Part shown: positions 21,180 through 32,357 of the stretch, in pieces
Layout: the number at the start of each line of letters is the position of its first letter
Position numbering within the stretch: position 1 is the first letter of the stretch
Origin: Phytophthora quininea
Taxonomy: Eukaryota; Oomycota; Peronosporomycetes; Peronosporales; Peronosporaceae
NCBI GenBank assembly: GCA_011947345.1
Contig: JAAVTG010000347.1
Span: 1-64,000 of the forward strand
Reading direction: 5' to 3'
DNA length: 64,000 nt
Position numbers and translations under genes: made by a program
The notes under the pieces: generated by a model
Database searches by the model: none
What the model was told of the DNA's origin: nothing
What the model saw: the letters and a program-made list of their open reading frames with translations, nothing else

Positions 21180-22896
21180 GGCGCGCGCAAGATCGACGTG
21201 TTCAATCTGGTTCTGGTGGCCACGCACGAGCGCCGTTTGACATGGCTACATTTCTGCTTGAAGCTTGCAAATCTCCATCTGACACAGTCTTGCGCAGTCT
21301 GTGACCAAGACGTTGTGGTTGAAGCCGCCGCGCCGCGGGAAGGCGAAGCTCGCGGCGAACGAGCCGCAGCTCTCGTTTGACTTGCGTGTCAGCGCGGCGG
21401 CCCCACATGCTGCAGCCCAGCGGGAGCGTCATCTTGGCGGTGTGAGCGATGTTGGCAATGGCTCTGCGACATGGTGCAGAGGTAAGCCCGCCCGCGCTCA
21501 GCGCTTTGGCTGGCTGCGGGTGCGTCTGCTTGGTGCTTGGTGCTTGCCGGCTATCGACTGCCTCCAGGAGGCAGGTCAGTCGAACGTGGTGTGCCGCGTG
21601 CGGGGCCATCGGGCTGCCGCTGATGCGCTATCAGTAGCGAGCGTCGTGGAGGACCCAGCCGTTCCAAGGCCCGTTTGGCTCCTGGACATATAGCAATCGC
21701 AGTGCCTCCGTCGGCTTGGGGTTGCATCTTCCTGGCAGTCTGTCGCGATGGAAACCCCAAGCTGCTTCCTGGCCGGTGCCGCCCTATGTCTTTTGTGAAA
21801 GCAGATGCAAGCCGGACTGCTCTGAGCAGCGTAAGGTCCAGCAGCAACTACAAGCACACCTGCGCGATTGCCACACCAGACTGCGGCAGTCACTGCCGCT
21901 GTGGGACGAGAGTTCGTCAGCGATGGGGACCCAAAGCTCGTCGTCTCGACGGTCGAGGGCGGCGCTGCTCACAGACACCAGAAGCTGTCTCGGTCGGCGC
22001 TGCGACATCGGTTCATTTTGTCTGAGCAATCGACCGCGAAACGGTGTGCTGGACACGATGCCATGCACTGCCTTGCACTGCTTGCAGTCTGGTGATAGCT
22101 TGATTCCATCCAGCGACCAGCCAAGCTTGCTGCAACAGCATCATCAGCTGGACACAGCACCAACTTCGCTAGTCGCTGCGGTGAGTTTGCTGGCCCAACT
22201 TCTCGGATCAAATCTTTTCACGTTACACGTGGGAGAACCTCCTTTGCAGAAACACGTTGGCCCCAAGCACCGCCGGTAAAGCGCCACCAGGGCGTTTGCT
22301 AATGCAGCAAGCGAGTGCTGAGTGCGGCCAAGCGCGCGTCGGATCGATTGCTCTGCAGTTCGCAGCCAACCGATGAAGGCTGGCCGCGTTGCAGTAGACA
22401 ATTGCGCAGGAAGCACTTCTTCAAGCACTACCGGCAGACTACGTCGGCGACTGCAGCGGAGGAAACGCGACGCTAATCCTTCGGACGACGGCCGCTGACA
22501 GTGCTCACCGTGCTCACCGTGCTTGTCCACCCCGACTCTTTCGCTCTATGCGCCTACGACGCAGACAGTTCGCGCGTCGGAGATCAATCATCGAGTCGAT
22601 CAGCAACTGTATCTTGCCGCCGCACGAAAATGGTCCAAAAGTTCGACTAACGCAATACTGAAGTGGAGGGCACCTCCTTGACCCGAGCTTGTTGCCGTGA
22701 TGCATTGCTGCACAGGAGGCTCTTCTGGCTCACCGGCTTGTCGTGCGCTGCAAGCTTTAACCTCCGCGTCCAGCACGCCCGCGTCGACACTCCACCAAGT
22801 GCTCCGATCAACACAGCAGGAGTATTCGCTGCAGGAACACCAACGTCGACTTTGTGTCAATCTTTTAGTGTGGTGCTCTACACAATTCGAGGCAAA
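21180..22896. other. Intergenic, about 1.7 kb, no supported gene
   Basis: Short open frames only, with irregular composition and no domain or splice structure on either strand. It lies upstream of both the ankyrin gene and the pseudouridine synthase gene, so it should contain two divergent promoters, but no clear core promoter motif was picked out. Confidence 0.5.
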
Positions 22897-24105
22897 ATGG
22901 CGACGCCACCTTCATGGCACCAGCACGTGGTGACGTCTGCGGACTTGGTGGCCGCGCAGGACAAGCAGCAATGGACGAGCGTCGCTGCACATGTATTCCC
23001 GAACTGGGCACCGTCTCCAAGGCGAAACGCGCGCGGAAAGCGGGGACGCTGCTGCTCAATGGGCAGAAGCAAGTGCCCACTCTCACTCGAGCAGCTCTGG
23101 GCGACATTTTGGCCAACTGCGGTTCCGAACCACACGCTCTTGCAATTCATAACGATGGTTTACACGATGCAGAAACACAAAAGTGGTTGAGGGTGTGCAG
23201 AACGCAAGGACTGCGAGTCGTGTATGAGAGCGACATGCTTGCGGTGGTGGTCAAGCCCGTGGGTATCCACGTCAAAGGCCGAGGCAAGCGGACGACGGAG
23301 AGCGCGCTGACGCTGCTATTGCAGCAGAACCAATGCGAAAAGGCCGACTTTGTGCTGCCCGTGCCGCATGCGGTGCACCGCTTGGACTACCGCGTGGGAG
23401 GACTGCTGCTCGTGGCCAAAACGAGAAAGATGGAGGTGGAGCTGTCGGCCCAATTCGAGCGGCATTCCGTCGTGAAGCAGTACCGCGCGATTCTGGTGGG
23501 CAAAGTCGAAGATGACAAGGTGGTGAAGGGGCCGAGTACTGCTGGTGCTGCTGTGCTGCCCCATGCGTTGCAGGCGATCCGACAGGAACTGCAGTTCTTC
23601 GACGAGCCAATCGACGGGAAAGGTTGCCTCACTGCGATGCGAGTGGTGAGCACGACACGCAGGTTGGTAGTGATTGTCTTTTCCTCCTGCTTGCGCCATT
23701 TGAATCTTAGCTCTGTCTTTCTTGTGCTGTAGTGCGCGGTACGGCTGGATAACGACTGCGGACCTGTGGCCGCTCACCGGACGCAAGCATCAGCTTCGTG
23801 TTCACGCTGCACGCAGTGGCCATCCGATTGTCGGTGACGATCTGTACCATATCGATAAGAGAGATGATCAGGAGGAAGGAACTGAAGAAGCACAGTCGGC
23901 AGTAGTCCGTGGAATGGGCTTGTTCTTGTATTCCGTTGGCGTGGCTTTCAACGACGCGTGTGGCAATCGGCGTAGCTTTCAGATCGACGAGCCAAACAAG
24001 TTCGCGCGCTTCAGGCATTTTTGCGAGCACAACTGGTCGCGATTAGCAGCTCGCAAGACGGCCATGGAGACAATGGATGGAAATTGTAATTGTACTTCGA
24101 TTTGA
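22897..24105 (+). CDS. RluA-family RNA pseudouridine synthase
   Basis: Exons 22897-23662 and 23733-24105 (70-bp GT-AG intron) give about 380 residues. The start MATPPSWHQHVVTSADLVAA is joined to LGTVSKAKRARKAGTLLLNG by one added C at the CCC run 22998-23000. The N-terminal part carries an S4-like element (KAGTLLLNGQKQVP). The catalytic domain shows VVYESDMLAVVVKPVGIHV, the motif HRLDYRVGGLLLVAKT with the catalytic Asp, and the C-terminal LTGRKHQLRVHAARSGHPIV. These are hallmarks of RluA/RluC/RluD-type enzymes, which convert uridine to pseudouridine in rRNA or tRNA. RluA enzymes often have HRLDxxTSG; here YRVGG replaces TSG, a feature seen in some eukaryotic RPUSD-type members. Confidence 0.85.
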
Positions 24106-24265
24106 TTTTGCCTGGCGGCTAAATAAATGATCGTAATGGTACTAGAGGCAGGCTACCGGTGGCAGCAAACCCATGCGTCTAGTGTACACGCGCAAAATAC
24201 GACGATTGGGTGTCGTGGTATGTACAGCAGCTTACCGCTGTGGTTTGGCTGGTCAACGCATAGGT

Positions 24266-26106
24266 CTACTGCACCACGTTCTGCAACGCCACCAACAACT
24301 GAGCGGCCGTCGGCCGACACCGCGGGTCCGGGTGGAGGCATCCTTGCAATATCCATCGAGACAGATCTGAAATGGGTCGTGCGTATCGAAGCTCGCCGGT
24401 GTACTGGGACATTGAAGACTTGACGTCAGCGGGTGTCGACTTGTCGGGGCAGATCGGGTGCTTGCCGGTGACCATCATGCAGTACACAATGCCCACCATC
24501 CACATGTCCGCCTTCTCAGCCGTGGCCTCGCAGTCGCCTCGGTTGGGCCGGAAGCACTCAGGAGGAAGGTAGCGCAGCGTGCCAACCGTCGAGTTCGAGG
24601 TCGGAGCCTTGGCGTCGCGAGTTAAATCAAAGTCCGTCAGCTTCACGCACCCGTCATGATCGATCAGGATGTTGGACGGCTTCAGGTCGTAGTGAGCCAC
24701 GCGCACATCTTCGTGCAAGTACTTGAGAGCACTAAGCAGCTGCGAGAGCACCTTGTACGCAGAGTCATCATCGAAGAACTCGAACATCTCGATGAGCTGC
24801 TGCAGGTCAGACTGAACGCTGGCCACAGTGAAGGCTGTGTACTGCTGCTGCTGGTAGCGGATGAGGAAGGGCACCTCGCCCACTTGGACGATGTTGGGGT
24901 GGTTGAGCTTGGAGTGGGTCTGGTGCTCACGCTGGGCGTGGCGAATGGAAGTCGACAGCTTGAGGGCGCAGGCCTGCTTGTTGTTGGCGTAGTCGATGAC
25001 GTCCCAAACTTCGCCGTTGCCTCCCTTGCCCCGGAGGCGAAGGAGCAGAAATCGGTTGCCGAGAATGGGGAACTTGGAGAACGGAGACACTTTCTCCAGA
25101 CGTGTTAGCATCAGATCCTGCTTGTGGCGAGTTTCTTCGCGCTGTAACAAGAAGGAAAGTTAGAATGGAGATCAATGCAGTAATGTCAAAGGACATCGAC
25201 TTACGTAGAACAGGCGGATCTCCTCCTCGAATCGTTCCCGTCGCTCCTTGACCCAAGTAGCGTTTCCCTTGCCCATCGCATCTCGAACGGCATTGTCATG
25301 AAACCGTTTCTCGGCGATGATGCTTTCTCGACGTCCGCCTGGGAGGAAGAACACGCGAGTGTCTTGCTCCTCCAGCTTGCCCCACTCCTCGAACTTCTGT
25401 CCTTGCTCGAAGTATCTCTGGAAAACCTGCTCCTGAATGTTCCATCGGAGTTGCTAAGCAAAACAAAAGAAAAAAACTCGTCAGTTCGTTCCTGTTGGGT
25501 ACAGCAGAGAAACACCATCATTCCTCTCACCTCCATCTCGTTCTCTTCCACGTCTGTGGCTTGGTATCTGTAGACATCGCTCATCACGGGCATCATCTGT
25601 GCGTTCGAGCCGGCCACGAAGGCCACGGCCTCAGGCTCGGCCTTGACTGTGTTGTCGTCCACCGTGGCATCCTCCACCAGCACTGTCATTTGGTCGGCCT
25701 GGGTCATCTCGGGCGTGGCGTTGAGCAGGCGGCTCATGGGGATCGGGGCGGGTGTCTTGGGTTCTTGGGGCGTGCAGAAGACGTGCTTGCCGCTCACCTT
25801 GCCCACTTTCGAGAGCGGGAACCTGTCCGAGATGCTCGAGAAGCCGCTGGCGGCGTCGTCAGTGGTGGTGGCGGGCACCGACACAGTCTTGACGGTGGTC
25901 GAGTACTCGACGTCCATGCCGTCGTAGGGCATGGCCTCCTCCTTGATCTCGGCCACGCGGGCCACGGGCGCCACGGCCAGCAGGTGCGGCGTGGGGGACG
26001 AGCGCGTGAGCACCACGTTGGGCTCGTCGCAGAGCATGTCGTCGTCCGTGTCGACGCTGTAGTTGCCAGGCACGAACTGCACGTTGTTGTTAGCGCCCCC
26101 GAACAT
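24266..26106 (-). CDS. TLK: Tousled-like protein kinase
   Basis: Three exons (26106-25531, 25453-25205, 25141-24266) splice in frame to 566 residues without any frame break. The N-terminal exon is disordered and acidic. A charged helical segment (QRYFEQGQKFEEWGKLEEQD, then EEEIRLFY) precedes the kinase. The catalytic domain starts FPILGNRFLLLRLRGKGGNG and has the ATP lysine in ACALKLS, the TLK-type catalytic loop HYDLKPSNILI, and VGTLRYLPPECF in the activation segment, which closely matches Tousled kinases. The metal-binding DFG motif reads DFD (LTDFDLTRD), unusual but with the Asp retained. Family members phosphorylate the histone chaperone ASF1 in S phase and act in chromatin assembly and DNA repair. 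The gene is convergent with the pseudouridine synthase. Confidence 0.9.
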
Positions 26107-27402
26107 GGCGCGGCGCTGTGCACTGGAAGGGGGTCGGCCGGGGAGGGGCTGCGAGTGTATAAGCGGAAGGAAGGGGCTTCCTCCGAGTTGTGGGCGGGCC
26201 AGTGACAGAGCGCAAGTGACGCCGAAAGTCGTTTCTCTGAGTGAGGAGGGCAACGCGCGGCGCTCCTTGTCCCAAGCTGCTGCTGCCTCGGCGTCTGCTA
26301 CTTATAGCGCGGAACGGCGAATGCGAGATTGTGTAGGCGAAGGGATCCGAGAGCGGACGAGGCCGGAGAAGGGTTAAGCAAAAATAGTGAAGTGGAGTTC
26401 AAAGAGAGATGTCGCCCCGCCCGCCGCTGAAGAGCGTTTCCGCAGAACAACTTCAAGATGTGGGCATACTTTAGTCAAGTGAGAGAGAAAAGGACGCTTG
26501 ACTGACGGAAACGGCTTGGGCTCATGTCGGCCACAAAGGCAACTTGTGCGCGCAGTTCGTTTCCTGCGAGCGCTGCTGGGGAGCGCGAATGGCACGGGAC
26601 CGTGCGGCGACCCAGTTGCGTCACATTGCTGCCGGCGAGCGTCGTCGCAAGAAAAACCAGTGACTCGCCACGCTGCGTTGGACTGCCTCGACAATCTGGA
26701 GTCTGCAGCAGTCTGCCGCTGCCATTTTGACACTTGAGATTGAGCCCCAGCGGCAGCCGTCGATGCAGGGCTCGCTGCGAGCGTATAAATTAGGAGCAGC
26801 GCTTGGCTGTGGCTGTGGCTGTGGCTGAAGTGCACTGCGCTGCCTCGCAGGACGAGATTGCCTCGCTGTCCGCGGCGCTATCTCTATTAGCGGTGCAACG
26901 CGACAGTGGAGCAGCGAGTGACCTTTCGTGCAGTGGCGTGGTCAAGATCTCGGCGCTAGCAGGTTGCCGGCACTAGCAATTGTTACCGTTGTAGACGCGC
27001 TGGTTCTTTCAGGAGATGAACGAGGAGCTTGTCGGAGCGGCGCACGAACCAAAGGCACGTCAAAGGCAACGGCACACTGTCGATGGAAATCAGACCACCG
27101 AAACGCTCGCTGACAAGTCGGCTCGCCGCAATTGCTGGTACCACACGGCGAGGTCCGCCCTGCATGAGGATACTGTACGTTAACGGGTTTGCTTGCGAGC
27201 TCTAAAATGACAACAACAAGTCTCCGACGCAAACAAAGAGTATTATCCACGCTGGCAACCTCATTTCAGGGTTGTGCGGCAACGCATCCGATGCGCCAAA
27301 GAGAAATGCAGTCTTAGCAGCAGGAGCGTGGTTCAGCTATCCACTGCCACTGCGCAGCCAGCAGTGAAAAGCCCAACCGAGGCCCTGGGGGTGGCGCAGA
27401 GC
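26107..27402. other. Intergenic, about 1.3 kb, promoter region
   Basis: No supported gene. There is a TATA-like GTATAAATTA at about 26783-26792 and a short GGCTGT repeat of nearly four copies at 26805-26827. The region lies between the divergent Tousled-like kinase and the small Gly/Trp-rich protein. The 5' exon of the latter may lie in the last 200 bp (acceptor-like TTTCAG near 27268). Confidence 0.45.
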
Positions 27403-27664
27403 ATGTCGGTGCCTGACGGTGTCAAGTTCACGGGATCGGAAGAGAATATCGACCCTCCCAAGCAAGCCGCGGCCAAGGAATCGAGCACTGGTGACCTCAA
27501 GGAGCAGTACTGGGGACTCAGTGGCTGGGGGCCTGGCGGCAGCTGGGGTGGTTGGGGCGGCTTTAGTCCTTACCGCTTCGACTTTCTCTACGGTGGCTAC
27601 CTACCCGTTGGGCTACTGGAACATGTTCGCTGCTGGTCTGTACGGCGGCCTCTACTTTTGCTAA
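27403..27664 (+). CDS. Small Gly/Trp/Tyr-rich protein, frame shifted; N-terminus unsure
   Basis: From ATG 27403 the frame reads MSVPDGVKFTGSEENIDPPK, then a Gly/Trp-rich tract (GLSGWGPGGSWGGWGGF). A switch near 27600 gives YPLGYWNMFAAGLYGGLYFC before a stop at 27664. Small secreted Gly-rich proteins ending in such Gly/Tyr/Cys tails are common in oomycetes. Sequence upstream of 27403 stays open in frame for about 40 codons and could encode part of a signal peptide after splicing, but I could not fix the true start. Here removing one C in TACCTACCC restores frame, so this would be an insertion rather than a loss. Confidence 0.45.
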
Positions 27665-28274
27665 TGCGTTAGCGACAACAGTCACGACGATAGCAGCGGC
27701 GGAGTTCATGGCCAAAACTGTGTTTCGAGCGGCTGTCTTGAGTTTGTTCCTTGCTTGTTGAGTAGAAGACGAAATGCGTTATGCCCACGGGCTGTGGGTC
27801 TACAGCATGATTGCCTTGCGTGGAAACCTACCGGTATAGTGTCGATCTTCACAGCGAAAGATGGCCGTGTCAACAGTCCAAATTGCATTTTGTTGCTGGA
27901 AGATCTCCACGATCGGAAACAGTTTGAGCGAATACGGGTAGCCAAATATTCGGGCGAAATATTCATGCACAATGGCTAATAGTCTCCACGTCTGCTTGGC
28001 ACTGTTGGAATACTGCGGGCAGGTCCTCAACACATCGCATCGAGCCCGATGGTCATTACTTGCCGCGTTGCCATCACTGCCAGCGCCATCTGGCGATATT
28101 TCGTTCCTCTTTCCTGCGTTTCCATTGGCTAGAAGCCCGGAAAATCACCGTAGCGAGTCCCACGCAGCGTCTGGTTTCTACCGCAAAATCGGCTTGTCGC
28201 GTTTCGTCGAATCGGCCAGCCTCTATAGGAGCTCTTCACATTCTCGGAACTGCGCTGAATCTCACACCGCCGCC
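27665..28274. other. Intergenic, about 600 bp
   Basis: Slightly AT-richer than the genes. Only short frames without recognisable features. Likely the promoter of the gene at 28275. Confidence 0.5.
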
Positions 28275-29114
28275 ATGACCTGCGCGGGCTTCTTGGTGGT
28301 CGCCAACCGCGCCGCCGCCTTCGTGGAGATCTGCACGGGCGTGCTGGTCTGTCGCTACGACGCGGACGCCGTCAGCAACCCGCAGGACGGCGCGCTGCCG
28401 CCGCTAGAGCCGCGCCGCATGGCCAAGCTCGAAGTCTGCACGCACTCGACGGCGCTCAAGATGGAGAAGACCCAGCAGCCCGAGGACGAGCTGGAGCCGG
28501 AGCCGCAAAACGACACACCTGATACACCCAAGCAGCGACTCATGCAGCTCAGCGGCTACCTCGTGGAGGTGCTGGACCAGGACCTCGAGCTGGACGAACT
28601 GTCACTGCCCCACTCCTTCCAGGTCAACACGTTCAAGCTGACACTGCAGCCTGACGGCAGCTCTAGCAGCAAACTGAACGACTCGCTGGTCCTGACGGCA
28701 ACCGATGCAGAGGCCAAGAAGACGTGGGTCAAGAACATTAAATTCTGGAACCGATACGGCTGGAGAGATACCGTCTACGTCGCGGCCGAGCGCAGCGACT
28801 TGACAAACCTCCAGCAGATGCTGCAACACGACAACAACTACATGCCGTATCCGAGATTTAGCAGTGCGGAAACCTACTCGAGGCAGCAGAACAGCTTGTT
28901 GATGTCTGGAGGACGCAACAGCTATGCTGGGCACTCGTCTTGCGCTACTCGACGCCAAAGCAGACGACGGTTCTACCGCACGGCCATCCCGGGACATTTG
29001 CGCCGCCGTCTTGAAATGTTTGACCTCGAGACTTCCGGATTGCAAGCCTTGCTTGCCGGATTGCCACGCCATCGGGTGTACATAACTTATTACTTACCAT
29101 TTCAAGAACCTTGA
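28275..29114 (+). CDS. PH-like domain protein, 3' end uncertain
   Basis: ATG 28275 opens with MTCAGFLVVANRAAAFVEIC. An acidic linker (QQPEDELEPEPQNDTPDTPK) follows. A pleckstrin-homology-like end then appears: FQVNTFKLTLQPDG, LNDSLVLTATDAEAKKTWVK and NIKFWNRYGW, where the Trp in the last helix is typical of PH folds. After that comes RDTVYVAAERSDLTNLQQML, which resembles the start of an ankyrin repeat. Downstream of about 28860 two frames are possible, and the frame ending at 29114 looks less natural than one reading MLGTRLALLDAKADDG. A one-base shift there is likely. PH domains bind phosphoinositides or proteins; membrane recruitment is inference. Confidence 0.6.
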   Translation: MTCAGFLVVANRAAAFVEICTGVLVCRYDADAVSNPQDGALPPLEPRRMAKLEVCTHSTALKMEKTQQPEDELEPEPQNDTPDTPKQRLMQLSGYLVEVLDQDLELDELSLPHSFQVNTFKLTLQPDGSSSSKLNDSLVLTATDAEAKKTWVKNIKFWNRYGWRDTVYVAAERSDLTNLQQMLQHDNNYMPYPRFSSAETYSRQQNSLLMSGGRNSYAGHSSCATRRQSRRRFYRTAIPGHLRRRLEMFDLETSGLQALLAGLPRHRVYITYYLPFQEP

Positions 29115-29386
29115 CGACGCGCGATTTTAAAACTGAAAATCCAATAGTGCTGCCAGCGCAAATATTGGTGTCTTTGATCCATGTCCATTGACCATCCGTC
29201 GAACACTTGTCTAATCCTGCAGCAAAAAGCAATCGCACTTGGGGCATGGTACCAGGACGATGAAACTTCGGATTCCCAGACAACAAACATGCTGGGCCCG
29301 CACCCAGCTCGACAGTCTATTTGGCGTGTTACGCTCAACGGAGCGCGTATCCTACATCATGACCTCGCCGCCCCCAAACTTGACCG

Positions 29387-30827
29387 TCAGACGTGCGAGA
29401 TGTTGGTCCGAGTGGACTCGAGGTCCTCTGCGAGCAGACCAACGGTCGATTTAATGGACGACGAAGTCCCCATTCCATTCATCGACTGCAGTTCGTCGTT
29501 GGGGATCGGCAGCCGCAATTTCGCGAGGCGAAGGCGTCGATCACGTCGTGCCTTAATACTCTTCGCACGTGGCTGGCGTAGCGATGTACCGCACACTCTG
29601 CAAAAATTAGCGTCGTCCTGGTGAAGCCGCCGAAAGCAGCGCGGGCACTCAACGACTTCAGTCAGGATATCCTGCGACCCTGCCTGGTTTAGCACGAGTG
29701 GGCAAGCGATAATCCCGTAACCCACGAACATGACCACAGTAGCGAGCATTCGGCCAACGATGGTCTGCGGAGAAATGTCGCCGTATCCGACGGTAGTCAT
29801 GGTCACCACCGTCCAGTACAAACTAATCGGAATGTTGGAGAAATCGTGCCGGTCTCCTTCGATCAGATACATGGCGCACCCAATGACGAGAATCATCGTG
29901 AACAGCGCCACCAGGAACACCGCAATGCGTCTCTTGTTCGACTGAATGTTGTCGGTCAACGCGGCGCCAGCATCCACGAAGCGCGCCAGTCGCAGCAGTC
30001 GGAACACACGCATCACTCGGAAGATACGCAGAACCGCAAGATGCAGCAATGGCCTCGCATCGGGCAGAATAAACCCCAAATACGACGGCACCAACGCACA
30101 CACATCCACGAACCCCATCAGGGAAAATACAAACTTCCCAGGCTGCCGCAGCGACGCCAGTCGCAAAAAGTACTCCACTGAAAACACCACCGTGAAGAAC
30201 GCCTCCAACGCCAACAAATAGTCCCCAATGTCATCCCTACGCGAATAACCACCAAGAGTTAATAAATAATGCTGCACAACCACAGGAAACCACCACCTAC
30301 CGGATATCGTCGACACTGTCCAGCACCGCTACATGAAACAACCAACACGATGAATTGTCACTCCATCAGTACCTTTTCCCTCTTCACCTCGTAGCAATTG
30401 CAAAACTCACCAACGACGACACTCATAGACACCATGACCAGCAGCACGAGTGCCACCCGCTGGCCCGTGGGGTGCTGCTCTTGAACATGATCTGGTACAC
30501 TCCTTCCCAGCCGTCCCGGGCGCCGCCTTTCACCTCGTGGTCCACCACGATGCCGTTGACTCGGAACCTCGGGTCGTGGCCCAATTCTCTTGCCAGTTTG
30601 TCCCTCGGAGTGTCCATTTCGTCGGCCAGAGCATCCTCCTCCTCGTCCGACACGTTCATAGCATTCATTTGCTGCTTACTTGTACCAGACTCGACGCTAT
30701 CGGCCGCGGCCTGGCTATCCCGGAATCCCACGGGACTCATATCCACGGAGCTGTCCACGTGGCCGTAGCCCGCGTCCTTCTTGTCGCTCTTGAGCTCCTT
30801 GAGGTGTGTTAGCATGCCGGAAGTCAT
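29387..30827 (-). CDS. Voltage-gated K+ channel with C-terminal zinc ribbon
   Basis: Exons 30827-30411, 30328-30301 (28 bp) and 30236-29387 splice in frame once one base is added in the G run 30469-30472. An acidic cytosolic head precedes S1 (GQRVALVLLVMVSMSVVV). S2 is YLLALEAFFTVVFSVEYFLR, S3 FVFSLMGFVDVCALVPSYLG, S4 carries the Arg ladder (LRIFRVMRVFRLLRLARF) and S5 is AVFLVALFTMILVIGCAMYL. The selectivity filter is TMTTVGYGD, and S6 follows (MLATVVMFVGYGIIACP). All are canonical Kv features for a plasma-membrane K+ channel. Just after S6 lies CPRCFRRLHQDDANFCRVCG, with two CxxC pairs forming a zinc ribbon, an unusual cytosolic addition. The tail is basic (KSIKARRDRRLRLAKLRL). About 430 residues. 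Confidence 0.9.
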
Positions 30828-30950
30828 CGTCTGCGCCGACAGCAAGCCAAGTGGGTGAACGACGGCAAACGGGCTGGGGTTGTGCAGAGTTTCAACCAGT
30901 AAAAGAGAGAAGTATAACTTCAACTTTACGTTTTACATTTTGGGCGAGCC

Positions 30951-32357
30951 ATGGCCGACGAGAGCGACGAGTTCCAGGACTTCGAGGGCGACGACTGGGA
31001 CTTTACTGATGGAGAGAGCGCGAGCGTGATGAGGCTCATCGACGCGAGTCCAGTGAGGCCTGCAGCAGCGGCGCTAGCGGCTCCGATAACGAACAACACG
31101 TTGCGTAATAAGATCTTGGACGAGGAATTGCTGGACGAGCTCTTCCCGGAGAAGAAGACGGAGATTACGAGGGAGCGGAGAGGTGTGAAGAGAAGGAAAA
31201 GACACGTCGAGGTGCGGACTGTGAGGTGGAGTGGGCTCCGATGGCATTGGAAGAGCACCAGCGGAAGTGCAGCAACAGCGAGGCTGCGTCTGCATCTGTG
31301 GAGGTGGAGAAAGAACGCCAAGACTTTGTGAATCTGTTCGAGGAAATGTATGGCGGGGACAGGAAGATTGCCCTGTCGACACCTTCGCCTTCAAGTAGGA
31401 AGTCAACCAATACTGCAGATCGGTTCGGAGCTAGCATGCCTCCCGACCATGTTCGCACGGAAGAGAGTGGCAATTCCGACAAAGGAGAGCAATTGGTATC
31501 AAAACCTGCTGCTCTATCAGTTTTGCCGTCGCCGAAACTTATTGATTATTTGCCAAACCATAATACAGTACGGGATACTTTGGATACGGAGGCCGCCATA
31601 CTTGCCCAGGGAATGACGTAGGTGTCAATGAGCTTTTTCCTGCCGAGATATCGAATATGATACGGGCTATTTACGATGGAGCTGTCGAGGTGAGAAAGGT
31701 GGCAAAAGTTCTGTCATTCTGAAATTGTAGCTGACTGTCAAATTCATTGTAAAAATGTAGAGTGGGGTTGGCGTTCTACCGCTGCTGAACCATTGTTACA
31801 AGATACTTTGTCTCTCGGGCAATGTTGTGCAAACCGAAAACCCCATCGTGTGCTCGCTAGAGGCTTTCTCGAAAACTATATGTGCGCTGGAAGCGCACCT
31901 AGCTGCCGAAGCATTCGTTCACATGTTGGCGTCAAACCGTGGAGACAGGTGCGATCATTGTCCTGTTGGTTTTGTATGAAAGTTCTAAACTGGTCCTGCA
32001 GATTGGAACTAATTATCGCAGCTCTTGACGACAAGCTAGCTGTCCTCCAACCAACTTGGAAGGCCAAGTGGACAAAATTACTCGGCATGATTCCTGCCTT
32101 GGTAAAAGTACGTTGCTTCTGCATGAGCACTAGGCTAGGCTGTGGGAAAATCCTAATGAAGTTGAACCCGTTAGGTGCTGGCAGCAAACGACTCGGAAGC
32201 TAAATATTCTACAACAAAACGCGACGACCAAGTTAGTCTTATTATTGATACGGCATCTTCAGTTGCACTCGTATTGAGAAGCCCAAGACCAAGCAAGGCT
32301 CGCCGCTGGAAGGGTGGGCAACGTTCCATCCAGAAAAATGCCTATGAGACGAAATGA
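30951..32357 (+). CDS. Unknown multi-exon protein, frame shifted
   Basis: ATG 30951 opens with a strongly acidic head MADESDEFQDFEGDDWDFTD, then LDEELLDELFPEKKTEITRE and a basic patch GVKRRKRH. The middle (RQDFVNLFEEMYGGDRKIAL) lies in a second frame after a shift near 31220. Beyond 31619 another shift leads to NELFPAEISNMIRAIYDGAV, then exons giving GVLPLLNHCYKILCLSGNVV, EAFSKTICALEAHLAAEAFV and LELIIAALDDKLAVLQPTWK. Introns use GTGAGA, GTGCGA and GTACGT donors. The C-terminal helices look like an alpha-solenoid. No family is recognised. The apparent stop at 32357 overlaps the start of the next gene by 20 bp, so the two may be one gene split by another frame break. Confidence 0.5.

Noticed and set aside
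22144..22530. A 128-codon minus-strand frame between the ankyrin and pseudouridine synthase genes
   Set aside because: No domain, no convincing start context, and irregular composition.
25495..26205. A 236-codon Gly/His-rich plus-strand frame
   Set aside because: It is antisense to the first exon of the Tousled-like kinase.
26374..26835. A 153-codon minus frame with a signal-peptide-like start (ALLLIYTLAASPASTAAAG)
   Set aside because: It begins with a GTG, not ATG, the upstream part is a GGCTGT repeat, and the rest has no conserved pattern.
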